From Bacteroidia bacterium (lineage in GTDB: Bacteria; Bacteroidota; Bacteroidia; Bacteroidales; VadinHA17), in assembly GCA_026391555.1 (NCBI GenBank), contig JAPLEB010000054.1:1-64000 (forward strand): a stretch of DNA of 64,000 nucleotides, written 5' to 3'. Shown piece by piece: positions 12,282 to 21,496 of this stretch; within the stretch, counting starts at the first letter, position 1; every line of letters begins with the position of its first letter. The notes beneath the pieces were generated by a model, which was not told the origin of the DNA, searched no databases, and saw only the letters and a program-made list of their open reading frames with translations. The position numbers were made by a program, and so were the translations under genes.

Positions 12282-12737
12282 TTAAATAAGAACCATCGAC
12301 TCTTTAAGAATCTCTCCTTTTTTATCAGTACCATATATTTTAATTCCAAGGCTGATGGTTGGAGTGCTAATTATATCTATTATTGGACTGAGTACATCCT
12401 TGATATCTTCAGCTTCCATATTATCAAACTCTTCAATATTAAAATAGAGGTGTATCAACAAGGTATATTCACTATCCTTTATGGAGCAAAGAGCTTTAAT
12501 AATTTTTGCAAGCCAGATTGTTGATGCAGTGTTAAAGTATTCCAGATTAAACCGGAGATTAGTGGTATTCCTGGGATTTTTTTTATATTCAAGAACCCAA
12601 TCCAGAACATTTTCATAAAGATCTGCAGCATTCTCCGGAATTGACCTTCCTGAAAAGATAAGCTCACCCGTTAGCTGATTTAAATCAATCTGTGGTGTGG
12701 TTGCTGTTGGTTCTATGAATAAACTTTTTAATTCCAC
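12282..12737 (-). CDS. SiaC-family regulatory phosphoprotein (DUF1987)
   Basis: A 151-residue protein matching the SiaC/DUF1987 pattern: LTGELIFSGRSIPENA near 23-38, DLYENVLDWV, then the conserved NLEYFNTAS segment near 64-72. In Pseudomonas, SiaC is phosphorylated on a threonine by the kinase SiaB and dephosphorylated by the phosphatase SiaA, controlling a diguanylate cyclase. Here neither partner is nearby, and the gene stands alone, divergent from argS. Phosphorylation at the NTAS threonine is an inference from the family. No signal peptide is seen. Confidence 0.82.
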   Translation of the reverse strand: MELKSLFIEPTATTPQIDLNQLTGELIFSGRSIPENAADLYENVLDWVLEYKKNPRNTTNLRFNLEYFNTASTIWLAKIIKALCSIKDSEYTLLIHLYFNIEEFDNMEAEDIKDVLSPIIDIISTPTISLGIKIYGTDKKGEILKESMVLI

Positions 12738-12916
12738 ATTAAGAGCCTCTTTGTTGTTAATGAAAGATAAAAAATTTTAACCAAAAATATAATAATTTTT
12801 TCATAATAGTAGTCTTCTTTATCAAAAAGAACTGACCAGTTGTCAAATATTTTAGTCTGTTTAAATAATCCTTATAATATTTAGGGGTTGCTTGTTGTCC
12901 TTTTGATCATGTTTTC

Positions 12917-12948
12917 TTGTATATCAATATATTAATATGTTATCTTTG
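12917..12948 (+). promoter_or_regulatory. Bacteroidota-type promoter of argS
   Basis: TTG at 12917-12919 and the -7 box TATCTTTG at 12941-12948 are 21 bases apart, matching the phylum consensus TTTG/TAnnTTTG. Transcription should begin near 12955. This excludes the alternative TTG start at 12917, which lies inside the promoter, and leaves ATG 12974 as the start of argS. Confidence 0.75.
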
Positions 12949-12973
12949 CAGGCTGAAATTTGTGACAAAAAAA

Positions 12974-14761
12974 ATGGAGATTATTCTTAAAGAAAAAATA
13001 AAAGAAGCTGTTAAAATTATTTACAATAGCGAGGTTACAGATGACCTGATCCAGATACAGGAAACGAGAAAAGATTTCAAAGGGGACTTCACCCTGGTTG
13101 TTTTCCCTCTTCTGCGCTTCTCGAAAAATACACCTGAAAAGACCGGTGAGACTATTGGAAATTATCTGGTTGAGAAATTCCCGGAAGTCTCAGGTTTTAA
13201 TGTCATTAAAGGGTTCCTGAACCTCGAAATTTCGGATGCCTGGTGGGTGAAGTATTTCGGAAAAATGGCATCTGAGAAAAGTCACCTGGAGAACTGCCAG
13301 GTTTCGAATCCTGAAACAATCCTCGTAGAATATTCTTCTCCTAATACCAATAAGCCATTGCACCTCGGACATATCCGCAACAATCTTCTCGGATATTCAC
13401 TTTACCGGATATTATCAGGCTGTGGACATAAAGTCATAAAAACAAATATTGTTAACGACCGTGGAATACATATCTGCAAGTCGATGCTTGCCTGGCAAAA
13501 ATCAGGAAATGGTGAGTCTCCTCAGTCATCCGGAATGAAAGGAGATCATCTGGTTGGGAAATACTATGTCTTGTTTGAAAAGGAATACCAGGAACAGATC
13601 GCGAAACTTATGCAGGAAGGTATGGATGAGGCAGAGGCAAAAAATTCAGCATCCCTTATGAGGGAGGCCAGGGAGATGCTCCTTAAGTGGGAAGCCGGTG
13701 ATAACAAAGTTGTTGATTTATGGAAAATGATGAACTCGTGGGTTTATGCCGGATTTGAAGAGACTTATAAAGAATTAGGTGTGGATTTTGATAAAATTTA
13801 CTATGAATCAGACACTTACAAAATTGGAAAAGATATAGTCCTCTCCGCTCTGAAAGAAAACATTCTTTACAGAAACGATGACAGTTCAATTTGGGCTGAT
13901 CTTACTCCGGATGGATTGGATCAAAAGCTTCTTCTTCGTTCCGATGGTACTGCAGTATATATGACTCAGGATCTGGGAACTGCGGTAAACAGGTACAATG
14001 AATTTAAATTCGATAAGAATATTTACGTTGTTGGAAATGAACAAAACTACCATTTTCAGGTACTTAAAGCTCTTCTTAAGCGAATGGGATATAAATGGGC
14101 CGATGGCCTGATCCATTTTTCATACGGTATGGTTGAGCTTCCGGAAGGAAGAATGAAATCGCGCGAAGGAACAATAGTGGATGCTGATGACCTTATAAAA
14201 GAGATGCAGGAAACTGCCATGGAAGTCTCATTGGAACTGGGTAAACTGGCTGATTTTTCTGAAGAAGAAAAGGAAGATATTTTTAGGAAAATAGGACTTG
14301 GCGCTCTGAAATATTATATCCTTAAAGTGGATCCGCGAAAGAACATGACATTTAACCCTGTTGAATCAATTGATTTCAATGGAAATACCGGACCATTTAT
14401 TCAATATACATATACAAGGATAAAATCAGTGTTCAGGAAAGCGGAGCAAATGGGGATTCATGCTGAACCTGATACTTTGTCTGAAGCAAAAGCGGGGACA
14501 AAGGAAATCGAGCTAATTAAAATGTTGCGGAAGTTTGCTGAAACTGTTTCAGCGGCAGCAACAGGCTGTAGCCCTGCCATAATAGCAAATTATTGCTATG
14601 AACTTTCCAGGAAATATAATCAGTTCTATCACGATTATTCAATTCTTGGAGAAGATGATTTAGCACTAAGAAATTTCAGACTGGTTCTGTCAAAGGTAAC
14701 CAGCGAAATTATTTATACCGGTATGTGGCTATTAGGTATTGAGATGCCGGAAAGAATGTAG
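12974..14761 (+). CDS. argS: Arginyl-tRNA synthetase
   Basis: A class I aminoacyl-tRNA synthetase charging tRNA-Arg. The HIGH motif appears as HLGH in KPLHLGHIRN and the KMSK loop as MKSR in GRMKSREGT. The N-terminal additional domain and the C-terminal DALR anticodon-binding domain (last ~120 residues, with FIQYTYTRIKSVFRKA) are in the expected order. The open frame extends to a TTG at 12917, but the promoter overlaps that extension, so I start at ATG 12974, giving 595 aa. The stop is TAG at 14759-14761, whose final G begins a heptamer-like repeat tract. Confidence 0.96.
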   Translation: MEIILKEKIKEAVKIIYNSEVTDDLIQIQETRKDFKGDFTLVVFPLLRFSKNTPEKTGETIGNYLVEKFPEVSGFNVIKGFLNLEISDAWWVKYFGKMASEKSHLENCQVSNPETILVEYSSPNTNKPLHLGHIRNNLLGYSLYRILSGCGHKVIKTNIVNDRGIHICKSMLAWQKSGNGESPQSSGMKGDHLVGKYYVLFEKEYQEQIAKLMQEGMDEAEAKNSASLMREAREMLLKWEAGDNKVVDLWKMMNSWVYAGFEETYKELGVDFDKIYYESDTYKIGKDIVLSALKENILYRNDDSSIWADLTPDGLDQKLLLRSDGTAVYMTQDLGTAVNRYNEFKFDKNIYVVGNEQNYHFQVLKALLKRMGYKWADGLIHFSYGMVELPEGRMKSREGTIVDADDLIKEMQETAMEVSLELGKLADFSEEEKEDIFRKIGLGALKYYILKVDPRKNMTFNPVESIDFNGNTGPFIQYTYTRIKSVFRKAEQMGIHAEPDTLSEAKAGTKEIELIKMLRKFAETVSAAATGCSPAIIANYCYELSRKYNQFYHDYSILGEDDLALRNFRLVLSKVTSEIIYTGMWLLGIEMPERM

Positions 14762-14821
14762 TCCGAAGTCTGGGGTCAGAAGTAAAAGCAGTCCTGTTTA
14801 GGACTTCGGACTTCCGACAAT
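14761..14821. repeat. Heptamer-period inverted repeat after argS
   Basis: From the last base of the argS stop codon, 7-base units run GTCCGAA, GTCTGGG, GTCAGAA, GTAAAAG. After a 12-base hairpin (AGTCC/GGACT around TGTTTA) come GGACTTC, GGACTTC, CGACAAT. The outer arms 14761-14770 and 14802-14811 are perfect inverted complements (10 bp). The tract could form a hairpin at the 3' end of the argS mRNA, but no T-run follows. Confidence 0.7.
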
Positions 14822-14857
14822 AATTTAACTAATAGCAAAATATATATCTTCTATACC

Positions 14858-16174
14858 ATGTTTGAAAATTTAAGTGAACGTCTGGAGAAATCCTTTAAAC
14901 TTCTTAAAGGACAGGGCAGAATATCTGAAATAAACATTGCTGAAACACTTAAAGATGTTCGCAGGGCATTGCTTGATGCTGACGTTAACTTTAAAATCGC
15001 CAAACAATTTACCGATACAGTTAAGCAGAAAGCCTTAGGGCAGGAAGTGCTTAAGTCAGTTAACCCATCGCAGATGATTGTTAAAATCGTTCATGATGAA
15101 CTGGTTGAGCTGATGGGTGGCGATAAAACCGACATCAATATTAAGATCAATCCTTCTATAATATTGATAGCCGGTCTTCAGGGTTCAGGAAAAACGACCT
15201 TTAGTGGGAAACTTGCGAAATGGGTAAAGACCAAAAGAGGAAAAAATCCTTTGCTTGTTGCCTGTGACGTTTACAGGCCAGCTGCTATAGAACAGCTAAA
15301 AATAATCGGAACTCAGATCGAGGTGCCGGTTTATACTGAAGATGGGAACATGAGTCCGGTGGTTATTGCCCGGAATGCTGTTAAAGAGGCAAAAAAGAAG
15401 GGGTACGATCTGTTAATTATCGATACCGCCGGACGGCTGGCCATTGATGAAGATATGATGAAGGAAATATCATCTGTTAAGGATGTGGTAAACCCTCATG
15501 AAATACTATTCGTAGTCGATTCCATGACCGGCCAGGATGCAGTTAATACTGCCAGGGAATTCAATGAAAGGCTTGATTTTGATGGAGTTGTATTAACAAA
15601 ACTCGATGGTGATGCGCGTGGAGGGGCAGCTCTTTCAATTAAATCGGTTGTTAACAAACCTGTTAAGTTTGTAAGTTCCGGTGAAAAAATGGATGCAATT
15701 GATATCTTCTATCCGGGTAGAATGGCCGACAGGATACTTGGGATGGGCGATATTGTGTCTCTTGTTGAAAAAGCACAGGAACAATATGACGCTGAAGAAG
15801 CAAGGAAACTTCAAAAGAGAATCGCGAAAGATCAGTTCGATTTCAACGATTTTATTACCCAGATACAGCAGATAAAAAAAATGGGTAATGTAAAAGATCT
15901 GATGGCGATGATTCCTGGTGTCGGAAAAGCTGTCAAAGATCTTGATATTGATGATAACGCATTTAAAGGAATAGAAGCCATTATAAAAAGCATGACCCCC
16001 GAAGAGAGAGTTAACCCGGTCGTGCTTAACGGAAGCAGACGTAAAAGAATCGCCATCGGAAGTGGAACAAGTGTTCAGGAAGTGAATAAACTCCTGAAAC
16101 AGTTTGATGAAACAAGACGGATGATGAAAATGATGACTAAAAGTGGAAATGTTGCCAGGCTTATGGGTAAATAA
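14858..16174 (+). CDS. ffh: Signal recognition particle protein Ffh
   Basis: The GTPase of the signal recognition particle; it binds 4.5S RNA and signal sequences of nascent membrane proteins. The protein has 438 residues. The N-terminal four-helix domain is followed by the G domain with the P-loop GLQGSGKTT near residue 106, DTAGR (G3) and TKLDG (G4). The C-terminal methionine-rich M domain (from about 300) includes [12 protein letters not shown] and ends in [12 protein letters not shown]. No SRP RNA gene was recognised in the window. folD follows after 11 bases, so the two probably share a transcript. Identification is secure. Confidence 0.97.
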   Translation: MFENLSERLEKSFKLLKGQGRISEINIAETLKDVRRALLDADVNFKIAKQFTDTVKQKALGQEVLKSVNPSQMIVKIVHDELVELMGGDKTDINIKINPSIILIAGLQGSGKTTFSGKLAKWVKTKRGKNPLLVACDVYRPAAIEQLKIIGTQIEVPVYTEDGNMSPVVIARNAVKEAKKKGYDLLIIDTAGRLAIDEDMMKEISSVKDVVNPHEILFVVDSMTGQDAVNTAREFNERLDFDGVVLTKLDGDARGGAALSIKSVVNKPVKFVSSGEKMDAIDIFYPGRMADRILGMGDIVSLVEKAQEQYDAEEARKLQKRIAKDQFDFNDFITQIQQIKKMGNVKDLMAMIPGVGKAVKDLDIDDNAFKGIEAIIKSMTPEERVNPVVLNGSRRKRIAIGSGTSVQEVNKLLKQFDETRRMMKMMTKSGNVARLMGK

Positions 16175-16185
16175 TAATCTTCGCG

Positions 16186-17055
16186 ATGTATACAATAATT
16201 GACGGTAAAAAGATTGCATCTGAAATAAAACAGGAAATTGCAGAGGAAGTTGCAAAACTCAGAATTGCAGGCAAAAAGATACCACACCTCGCTGCAATCC
16301 TGATTGGGAACAACGGATCCAGCGAAACCTACGTTGCAAATAAGGTAAAAGACTGTAAGGAAGTAGGCTTCAAATCGACACTTCTGAGATTTGGAAATGA
16401 AATAACTGAGGCTGTTTTGCTTGACAAAATTGCAGAACTCAATAATGATAGCGATGTCGATGGATTCATAGTACAGTTACCATTACCTGGTCATATATCA
16501 GAGAATAAAGTAATAGAAGCGATAGACCCAAAAAAAGATGCAGACGGCTTTCACCCGGTTAATCTTGGAAGAATGATGGTCGGACTTCCCGGATATCTGC
16601 CTGCCACTCCATTTGGGATTGTTGAACTTATTAAAAGATTCCGGATAGAGACATCCGGGAAGAAATGTGTGGTTATTGGCCGCAGTAACATTGTTGGCAG
16701 ACCTGTAAGTATTCTTCTTTCCCAGAAAGGAATGGATGCAACAGTAACCGTTGTCCATAGCCGTACAAAAAACATTAAGGATATTGTCAGTCAGGCCGAT
16801 ATAATTATTGCAGCTATCGGTTCTCCGGCATTCGTTACCGCAGAAATGGTAAAGGAAGGAGCGGTTGTTATAGACGTTGGCACAACTCGTATCAGTAGCG
16901 CTGAAACTAAATCGGGTTTCAAACTTGTTGGTGATGTCGATTTTGAAAATGTGGCCCCTAAATGTTCTTATATCACTCCAGTCCCCGGGGGAGTCGGACC
17001 AATGACCAGAGTATCACTGTTGCGTAACACCCTTATAGCTGCAAAAAAAGATTGA
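16186..17055 (+). CDS. folD: Bifunctional methylenetetrahydrofolate dehydrogenase/cyclohydrolase FolD
   Basis: Interconverts 5,10-methylene-THF and 10-formyl-THF in one-carbon metabolism. The protein has 289 residues, the usual length. Family landmarks are visible: [12 protein letters not shown] with the catalytic Tyr and Lys near 45-53, [13 protein letters not shown] with the active-site Gln, DADGFHP, the NADP-binding GRSNIVGRP, and the C-terminal [12 protein letters not shown]. It follows ffh by 11 bases and is convergent with the PD40 lipoprotein gene. Confidence 0.97.
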   Translation: MYTIIDGKKIASEIKQEIAEEVAKLRIAGKKIPHLAAILIGNNGSSETYVANKVKDCKEVGFKSTLLRFGNEITEAVLLDKIAELNNDSDVDGFIVQLPLPGHISENKVIEAIDPKKDADGFHPVNLGRMMVGLPGYLPATPFGIVELIKRFRIETSGKKCVVIGRSNIVGRPVSILLSQKGMDATVTVVHSRTKNIKDIVSQADIIIAAIGSPAFVTAEMVKEGAVVIDVGTTRISSAETKSGFKLVGDVDFENVAPKCSYITPVPGGVGPMTRVSLLRNTLIAAKKD

Positions 17056-17082
17056 CCATTAACATATCTAATTCCTGCCGTA

Positions 17083-18090
17083 TTATTTAGGAAACTCAAC
17101 ACCCGTGAAATAGAGATCAAATCCACCTTTACCGCCAGGCCTATTGGAGGAGAACATCATAAAAAAGTTTATAAAATCTGGATGATACCCGATAACCGGC
17201 CTGTATTCATCTGATGAAGTATTTATGCCCGGACCAAAATTAACCGCTGTACTCCATTTGCCATTTCTGAAAATAGAGTAATAAAGATCAAACCCGCCCA
17301 ATCCACCTGGCCGGTTGGAAGTAAAAACCATAACCTTTCTGAAGACCAGCGGGCATTTATCATCACTGGAACTGTTTATACTATCGACCTTGGATGATGC
17401 TACATAATCAAGATTAAACCATGAGTCTATGTCTTTTTCCTCAGGTTTCTTTTGCAGAAAAATATCAAAATTTCCATCTCTATTAGAGCTGAAATAGGTG
17501 GAATCAAGGTTTGAATCAAAACAAATATATGCATCGTCATAACTTGTATTCAGAAGTTTTATAGGGAAGGGTCCTTCAATTTCTGGAAGGCTGGAGTTAT
17601 ATACAGGCTGGTTTTTAAGATAAAATAAATCCAGATTTCCCTCTTCGTTTACTGAAGAAAGTAACAAATATTCAAATCCATCCCATGAACTGTAAAAGCG
17701 ATATGGTCCGAAATCATTTCCCGGGGTTTTTGCTCTATTTATTAGTTTATCAAGGAAAGCATCTGTAGTCATGGCAGCTTCAAGTCCGAAACTTCCGTTC
17801 GTTTGATCAAATACAAAAGAAATATTTGCCTGTTCAAGGTCAAATTGCCCGCCGGAACTTCTCCTGTTACTTGAAAATAATATTGGCGCATTGCCGTATA
17901 ACTGGTATAATGCCATATTATAGTCATCATATCCAGAATTAATAGACGTAATGTTTACAACTGTGTCGGGGAAAGTACCTTTTGGAAAGTTTATATGATT
18001 CCCGGTTTTTTTACAATCAGTAATAAATATTGAAATTATTAACATGCTTAAAACCAATACCATATAGTTAATAGAAACTGATTTTTTCAT
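17083..18090 (-). CDS. PD40 (WD40-like beta-propeller) lipoprotein
   Basis: A 335-residue envelope protein. The N-terminus has a hydrophobic signal (about 8-25) ending in FITDCKK, consistent with lipoprotein processing at a cysteine near residue 26, although Asp at -1 is not an ideal lipobox. The mature part contains repeated propeller blades with the PD40 signature FSSNR or FTSNRPGG followed by FDLY; copies occur near 76, 205, 257 and 315. Such proteins occur in Bacteroidota often beside OmpA-like domains, but none is fused here. Likely a periplasm- or surface-facing scaffold or ligand-binding lipoprotein; no substrate can be named. It is a single gene, divergent from the TPR gene. Confidence 0.8.
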   Translation of the reverse strand: MKKSVSINYMVLVLSMLIISIFITDCKKTGNHINFPKGTFPDTVVNITSINSGYDDYNMALYQLYGNAPILFSSNRRSSGGQFDLEQANISFVFDQTNGSFGLEAAMTTDAFLDKLINRAKTPGNDFGPYRFYSSWDGFEYLLLSSVNEEGNLDLFYLKNQPVYNSSLPEIEGPFPIKLLNTSYDDAYICFDSNLDSTYFSSNRDGNFDIFLQKKPEEKDIDSWFNLDYVASSKVDSINSSSDDKCPLVFRKVMVFTSNRPGGLGGFDLYYSIFRNGKWSTAVNFGPGINTSSDEYRPVIGYHPDFINFFMMFSSNRPGGKGGFDLYFTGVEFPK

Positions 18091-18419
18091 ATATATGCAT
18101 TTAGGGAATGTAATATTACAAATATATTAATATAAAATGAAAAACCGGGTAGGGTCCCGGTTCTTCAAAAATAGAATTTAGGTTAATTCTAAGGTAATTA
18201 GGGTATGGTTTTTAATAAATTCTCTTTAACAAATAATAGATGATTATTTTGCACATGAGGTTGCGTGAGGATTATAAAAAAAACAGAATAACAGCTCACT
18301 GACTGTATTAATCTATAAGCCAGGTGTTTAAAAAAATATTAAAATGTTGATAATTGGATATTTAAGTAACCAGCCTTATTAAAAATAGTATTAATTTTGT
18401 GCGTATATTTTTGTGACCG
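18091..18419. other. Intergenic region between divergent PD40 and TPR genes
   Basis: 329 bases without a gene. It holds a stem-loop, AACCGGG/CCCGGTT, at 18144-18162 (7-bp stem, 5-base loop, no T-run, so not a clear terminator), an A+T-rich stretch with short imperfect repeats, and a -7 box just before the TPR gene. I looked for tRNA and SRP RNA features and saw none. Confidence 0.6.
18392..18399 (+). promoter_or_regulatory. -7 box for the TPR gene
   Basis: TAATTTTG matches TAnnTTTG exactly and ends 20 bases before the ATG at 18420. No TTG lies at the expected distance upstream, so the match is to the -7 element only. The 5' leader would be about 14 bases. Confidence 0.5.
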
Positions 18420-19832
18420 ATGGAAAAAGATAAGTATGGGTTTTCATATGAGGAAGAGGTGAAGCATGCTGTGCAGAAGTTTGAGAAAATGAGGAAAAAT
18501 AATGAAAATTATTTTTTTGATGTTATTGAATTTGAGACAATTATTGATTATTATATTGAGAGCAATAACGCATCAAAAGCTTTTGAAGCAGCAACATTAG
18601 CTTCCGAACAACATCCAAATTCAGTATCGATTCAGTTAAGGAAATCCAGAGTTTTACTTGATAAAGGACGTGCCGTGGAAGCTCTCAGGTTACTTAAGAA
18701 ACTGGAAAGTATTGAACCTGGAAACCATGAGATATATATTGCCAAGGGAACAGCATTAGGCATGCTTGGAGACATTCAGGGAGCAAAAAAAATGTTTGAT
18801 TATTCTCTGACTCTCGAATCTGAAGATGTCGAAAATATCCTTTTTGCTATAACTTCAGTCTTACAAAACCTTAATTATTATGAGCATCTGATCCCTTACA
18901 TGTTGAAACTCGTAAAGATGGAACCGGAATTCAAAGCTCATCTGTACGATCTTGCTTATGCGTATGAGAAGATTGAGGATTTTGAAAACAGCATTATTTA
19001 CTATCTGCAATATCTTGAGGAGGAACCATTTTCTGATAGTGCATGGTACAACCTTGGAATAATTTATAATAAGCTTGAATCGTACGAGAAAGCGATGGAA
19101 GCTTATGATTATGCTCTGGCCATTAATTCTCAGAATACTTTCGCACTTTTTAATAAAGGAAACATTCTAAGCAATATTGATAAGTATACTGACGCAATTC
19201 CTGTTTATCATGAATACCTTGAAAACGAACCTGATAGTTTTGAGGCAATGACTTATCTTGCAGAATGTTATGAAAAGATAGGTGAAGTAACAATGGCACG
19301 GAAATATTATCAGGAAGCTATTGAACTTGCCCCTGATTTTGCTGATCCGTGGTTCGGCCTTGGTGTAATAGCTCTTAATACCGGAAATACTGATGACAGC
19401 CTTATCTATTTCAGAAAAGCTGTACGACTCGATGATGAAAATCCTGAAATCTGGTACCTGCTTGGTAAAGCACACTATTCCAATGGAGAGAAAAAAGCTG
19501 CTTTGAGATGTTTCAGGGAAGCCCTTAAACTAGACGCATACTTTGACGAAGTGTGGGCCGATCTGGGAAATATCATCGTTAAGGACGGGCTTGCTGAAAA
19601 AGCGCTTCCATATCTCGAACATGCATATAAAGTAACAGGGGATGTGCCTGGCATAAACTACCTGCTTGCCTCATTTTATCTGAATTCAGGAAGTGCTGAA
19701 AAAGCATTCCGGCACCTGACACTGGCTGTTAACCTCGATAAGGATATATTCAGTGATTTTGAGGATATATTTCCACGATCTCTCTTTACGAGAAAGATTA
19801 AAAAGCTTCTTGAAGAAAATAGTCTCATGTAA
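18420..19832 (+). CDS. Tetratricopeptide repeat protein
   Basis: A 470-residue soluble protein made almost entirely of TPR units. About eleven helix pairs can be followed, with typical spacing and residues such as AWYNLGIIYNKLESYEKAMEA near 205-225 and DPWFGLGVIALNTGNTDDSL near 310. No signal peptide or enzymatic domain is visible, so it is probably a cytoplasmic scaffold or adaptor. It starts at ATG 18420 behind a canonical -7 box and is followed after 26 bases by the phosphosulfolactate synthase-like gene and aroE on the same strand. A partner cannot be named from the sequence. Confidence 0.88.
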   Translation: MEKDKYGFSYEEEVKHAVQKFEKMRKNNENYFFDVIEFETIIDYYIESNNASKAFEAATLASEQHPNSVSIQLRKSRVLLDKGRAVEALRLLKKLESIEPGNHEIYIAKGTALGMLGDIQGAKKMFDYSLTLESEDVENILFAITSVLQNLNYYEHLIPYMLKLVKMEPEFKAHLYDLAYAYEKIEDFENSIIYYLQYLEEEPFSDSAWYNLGIIYNKLESYEKAMEAYDYALAINSQNTFALFNKGNILSNIDKYTDAIPVYHEYLENEPDSFEAMTYLAECYEKIGEVTMARKYYQEAIELAPDFADPWFGLGVIALNTGNTDDSLIYFRKAVRLDDENPEIWYLLGKAHYSNGEKKAALRCFREALKLDAYFDEVWADLGNIIVKDGLAEKALPYLEHAYKVTGDVPGINYLLASFYLNSGSAEKAFRHLTLAVNLDKDIFSDFEDIFPRSLFTRKIKKLLEENSLM

Positions 19833-19858
19833 TATTTACATATTTATTTAACCAATTT

Positions 19859-20635
19859 ATGAAAAACGTGCTTCCATTCATGCCGGAAAGGCCTGCTAAA
19901 CCAAGAAATTCAGGAATCACTATGGTGATGGACAAAGGCCTCAGTATAAGGGAAGCTGAAGACTTTATGTCGGTGGGAAGCGAGTATACTGACTTTGTAA
20001 AACTTGGTTTTGGTACATCGCTGATAACTCCCGGTTTCGAAAAGAAAATTACCATCTATAAAAAATCAGGGGCTATACCATACTTCGGAGGAACTCTCTT
20101 TGAAGCATTTATCGTGAGGAATATGTTCAGAGAGTATATTGAATTTCTTGATAAATACGAAATTGAATTTGTAGAGGTGTCTGATGGATCTTACGACATT
20201 GAGCATAATAAGAAACTTGAATATATCAGCAAGCTGGCTGAAAGGGGTACGGTTATTTCGGAAGTCGGTTCCAAGAAAAAAGACGTAGTATATTCTCCCG
20301 ATGAGTGGGTTGCTTTGATGAAAGCTGAACTTAATGCAGGATCAGTTAAGGTCATTGCAGAAGCACGTGAATCAGGTACTACCGGGATATATAATGAAGA
20401 TGGCTCAATAAATAATAAAATAATTTGTGCAATATCCGATCATATTAAAATGGAAAATGTTATCTGGGAAGCTCCACTGAAATCACAACAGGCATGGTTC
20501 ATCAAGCACTTTGGAGCAAATGTAAACCTTGGTAATATAGCGCCTAATGAGATTATTCCGCTTGAATCACTGCGTCTTGGTCTTCGTGGTGACACTTTCT
20601 TTCAGTTCCTGCCGGATGATCTGAAGCAGTGGTAA
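19859..20635 (+). CDS. Phosphosulfolactate synthase-like protein (ComA family)
   Basis: A 258-residue TIM-barrel protein that I recognise as the ComA family. The founding member adds sulfite to phosphoenolpyruvate to make phosphosulfolactate, the first step of coenzyme M synthesis in methanogens. Seen here: GITMVMDKGLS near 19-29, FVKLGFGTSL near 46, PYFGGTLFEAF near 79, and FVEVSDGSYDI near 104, all in family order. No comB, comC or other coenzyme M gene is nearby. In Bacteroidota the gene commonly sits before aroE as here (43-base gap), so the product may feed another sulfonate or an unknown reaction. Family assignment is confident; the reaction is inferred. Confidence 0.82.
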   Translation: MKNVLPFMPERPAKPRNSGITMVMDKGLSIREAEDFMSVGSEYTDFVKLGFGTSLITPGFEKKITIYKKSGAIPYFGGTLFEAFIVRNMFREYIEFLDKYEIEFVEVSDGSYDIEHNKKLEYISKLAERGTVISEVGSKKKDVVYSPDEWVALMKAELNAGSVKVIAEARESGTTGIYNEDGSINNKIICAISDHIKMENVIWEAPLKSQQAWFIKHFGANVNLGNIAPNEIIPLESLRLGLRGDTFFQFLPDDLKQW

Positions 20636-20678
20636 TAATTCTTTTTATAGTTTGTTCAATTTACAAAAAACCTGAAAA

Positions 20679-21431
20679 ATGAGAAAATTTGGCCTCATAG
20701 GATATCCTCTCGGGCATTCTTTCTCTATAAAGTATTTTTCCGAAAAATTCATTCGTGAAAATATAAGTGATTGTCAATATGAGAATTATCCTTTAACAAG
20801 TATTGACCTTCTGGATGAATTAATTTCCAATAATTCTGATCTTTACGGATTAAATGTAACTATCCCATATAAATCTGCTGTTATAAAATACCTTGATTTT
20901 ATTGATGAACAGGCCCAGTCTGTTGGGGCTGTTAATGTATTGAAATTAAAAAGGAGTGGTGATAAAGTAGTATCAAAGGGTTATAATACCGATATTGACG
21001 GTTTCAGGAACTCCATTTTTCCATATCTCGGGGGAAGAGTTATTAATGCTTTGGTTCTTGGAACAGGAGGAGGTGCAAAAGCTGTATGTTATGTCCTTAG
21101 AAAGTTAGGCATTAAAATAACTTCAGTGGACATAATCAAACTTGAAGGAGTATTTAACTATTCTGAAATTACCGACAATATATTGATCAGCAATCAGTTG
21201 ATTGTTAATACAACACCTTTGGGTATGTTTCCTGATATATTAAGAAAACCCGATCTGAACTACAGCTGCCTCAATAAAGATCATATTCTTTTCGACCTTG
21301 TCTATAATCCGGAACTCACATCTTTTTTGAAAGCGGGAAAGGAGCAAGGCTGTACTATAATAAGCGGGATAAGAATGCTTTACGGCCAGGCTGAGAGGGC
21401 CTGGGAAATCTGGAATGATGACAATCTATAG
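20679..21431 (+). CDS. aroE: Shikimate dehydrogenase
   Basis: Reduces 3-dehydroshikimate to shikimate with NADPH in aromatic amino-acid synthesis. The protein has 250 residues, slightly short for the family. Landmarks: N-terminal IGYPLGHSFS substrate loop, NVTIPYKSAV with the catalytic lysine, the NADP-binding GTGGGAKAV near 129, NTTPLGMFP, and FDLVYNPE. It is the third gene of the TPR-comA-aroE run. The TAG stop (21429-21431) donates its final G to a run of 7-base units. Confidence 0.95.
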   Translation: MRKFGLIGYPLGHSFSIKYFSEKFIRENISDCQYENYPLTSIDLLDELISNNSDLYGLNVTIPYKSAVIKYLDFIDEQAQSVGAVNVLKLKRSGDKVVSKGYNTDIDGFRNSIFPYLGGRVINALVLGTGGGAKAVCYVLRKLGIKITSVDIIKLEGVFNYSEITDNILISNQLIVNTTPLGMFPDILRKPDLNYSCLNKDHILFDLVYNPELTSFLKAGKEQGCTIISGIRMLYGQAERAWEIWNDDNL

Positions 21432-21493
21432 TTTCGGGTTCCAGGTTTCTATTTAAAAGTTTACAGTTCCGGGTTCCGCGTACCTCGTACCGT
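21431..21493. repeat. Heptamer-period tract between aroE and the next gene
   Basis: Nine consecutive 7-base units in register with the aroE stop codon: GTTTCGG, GTTCCAG, GTTTCTA, TTTAAAA, GTTTACA, GTTCCGG, GTTCCGC, GTACCTC, GTACCGT. The consensus is close to GTTYCNG. The tract fills nearly the whole convergent gap up to the stop codon of the minus-strand gene at 21497. Confidence 0.75.
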
Positions 21494-21496
21494 TTG

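Noticed and set aside
15635..16255. 206-codon open frame antisense to ffh
   Set aside because: Shadow of ffh and folD; low-complexity composition and no start signal.
18144..18162. Terminator in the TPR/PD40 intergenic region
   Set aside because: The AACCGGG/CCCGGTT stem has no T-run and lies upstream of both divergent genes, so a terminator role is not supported.
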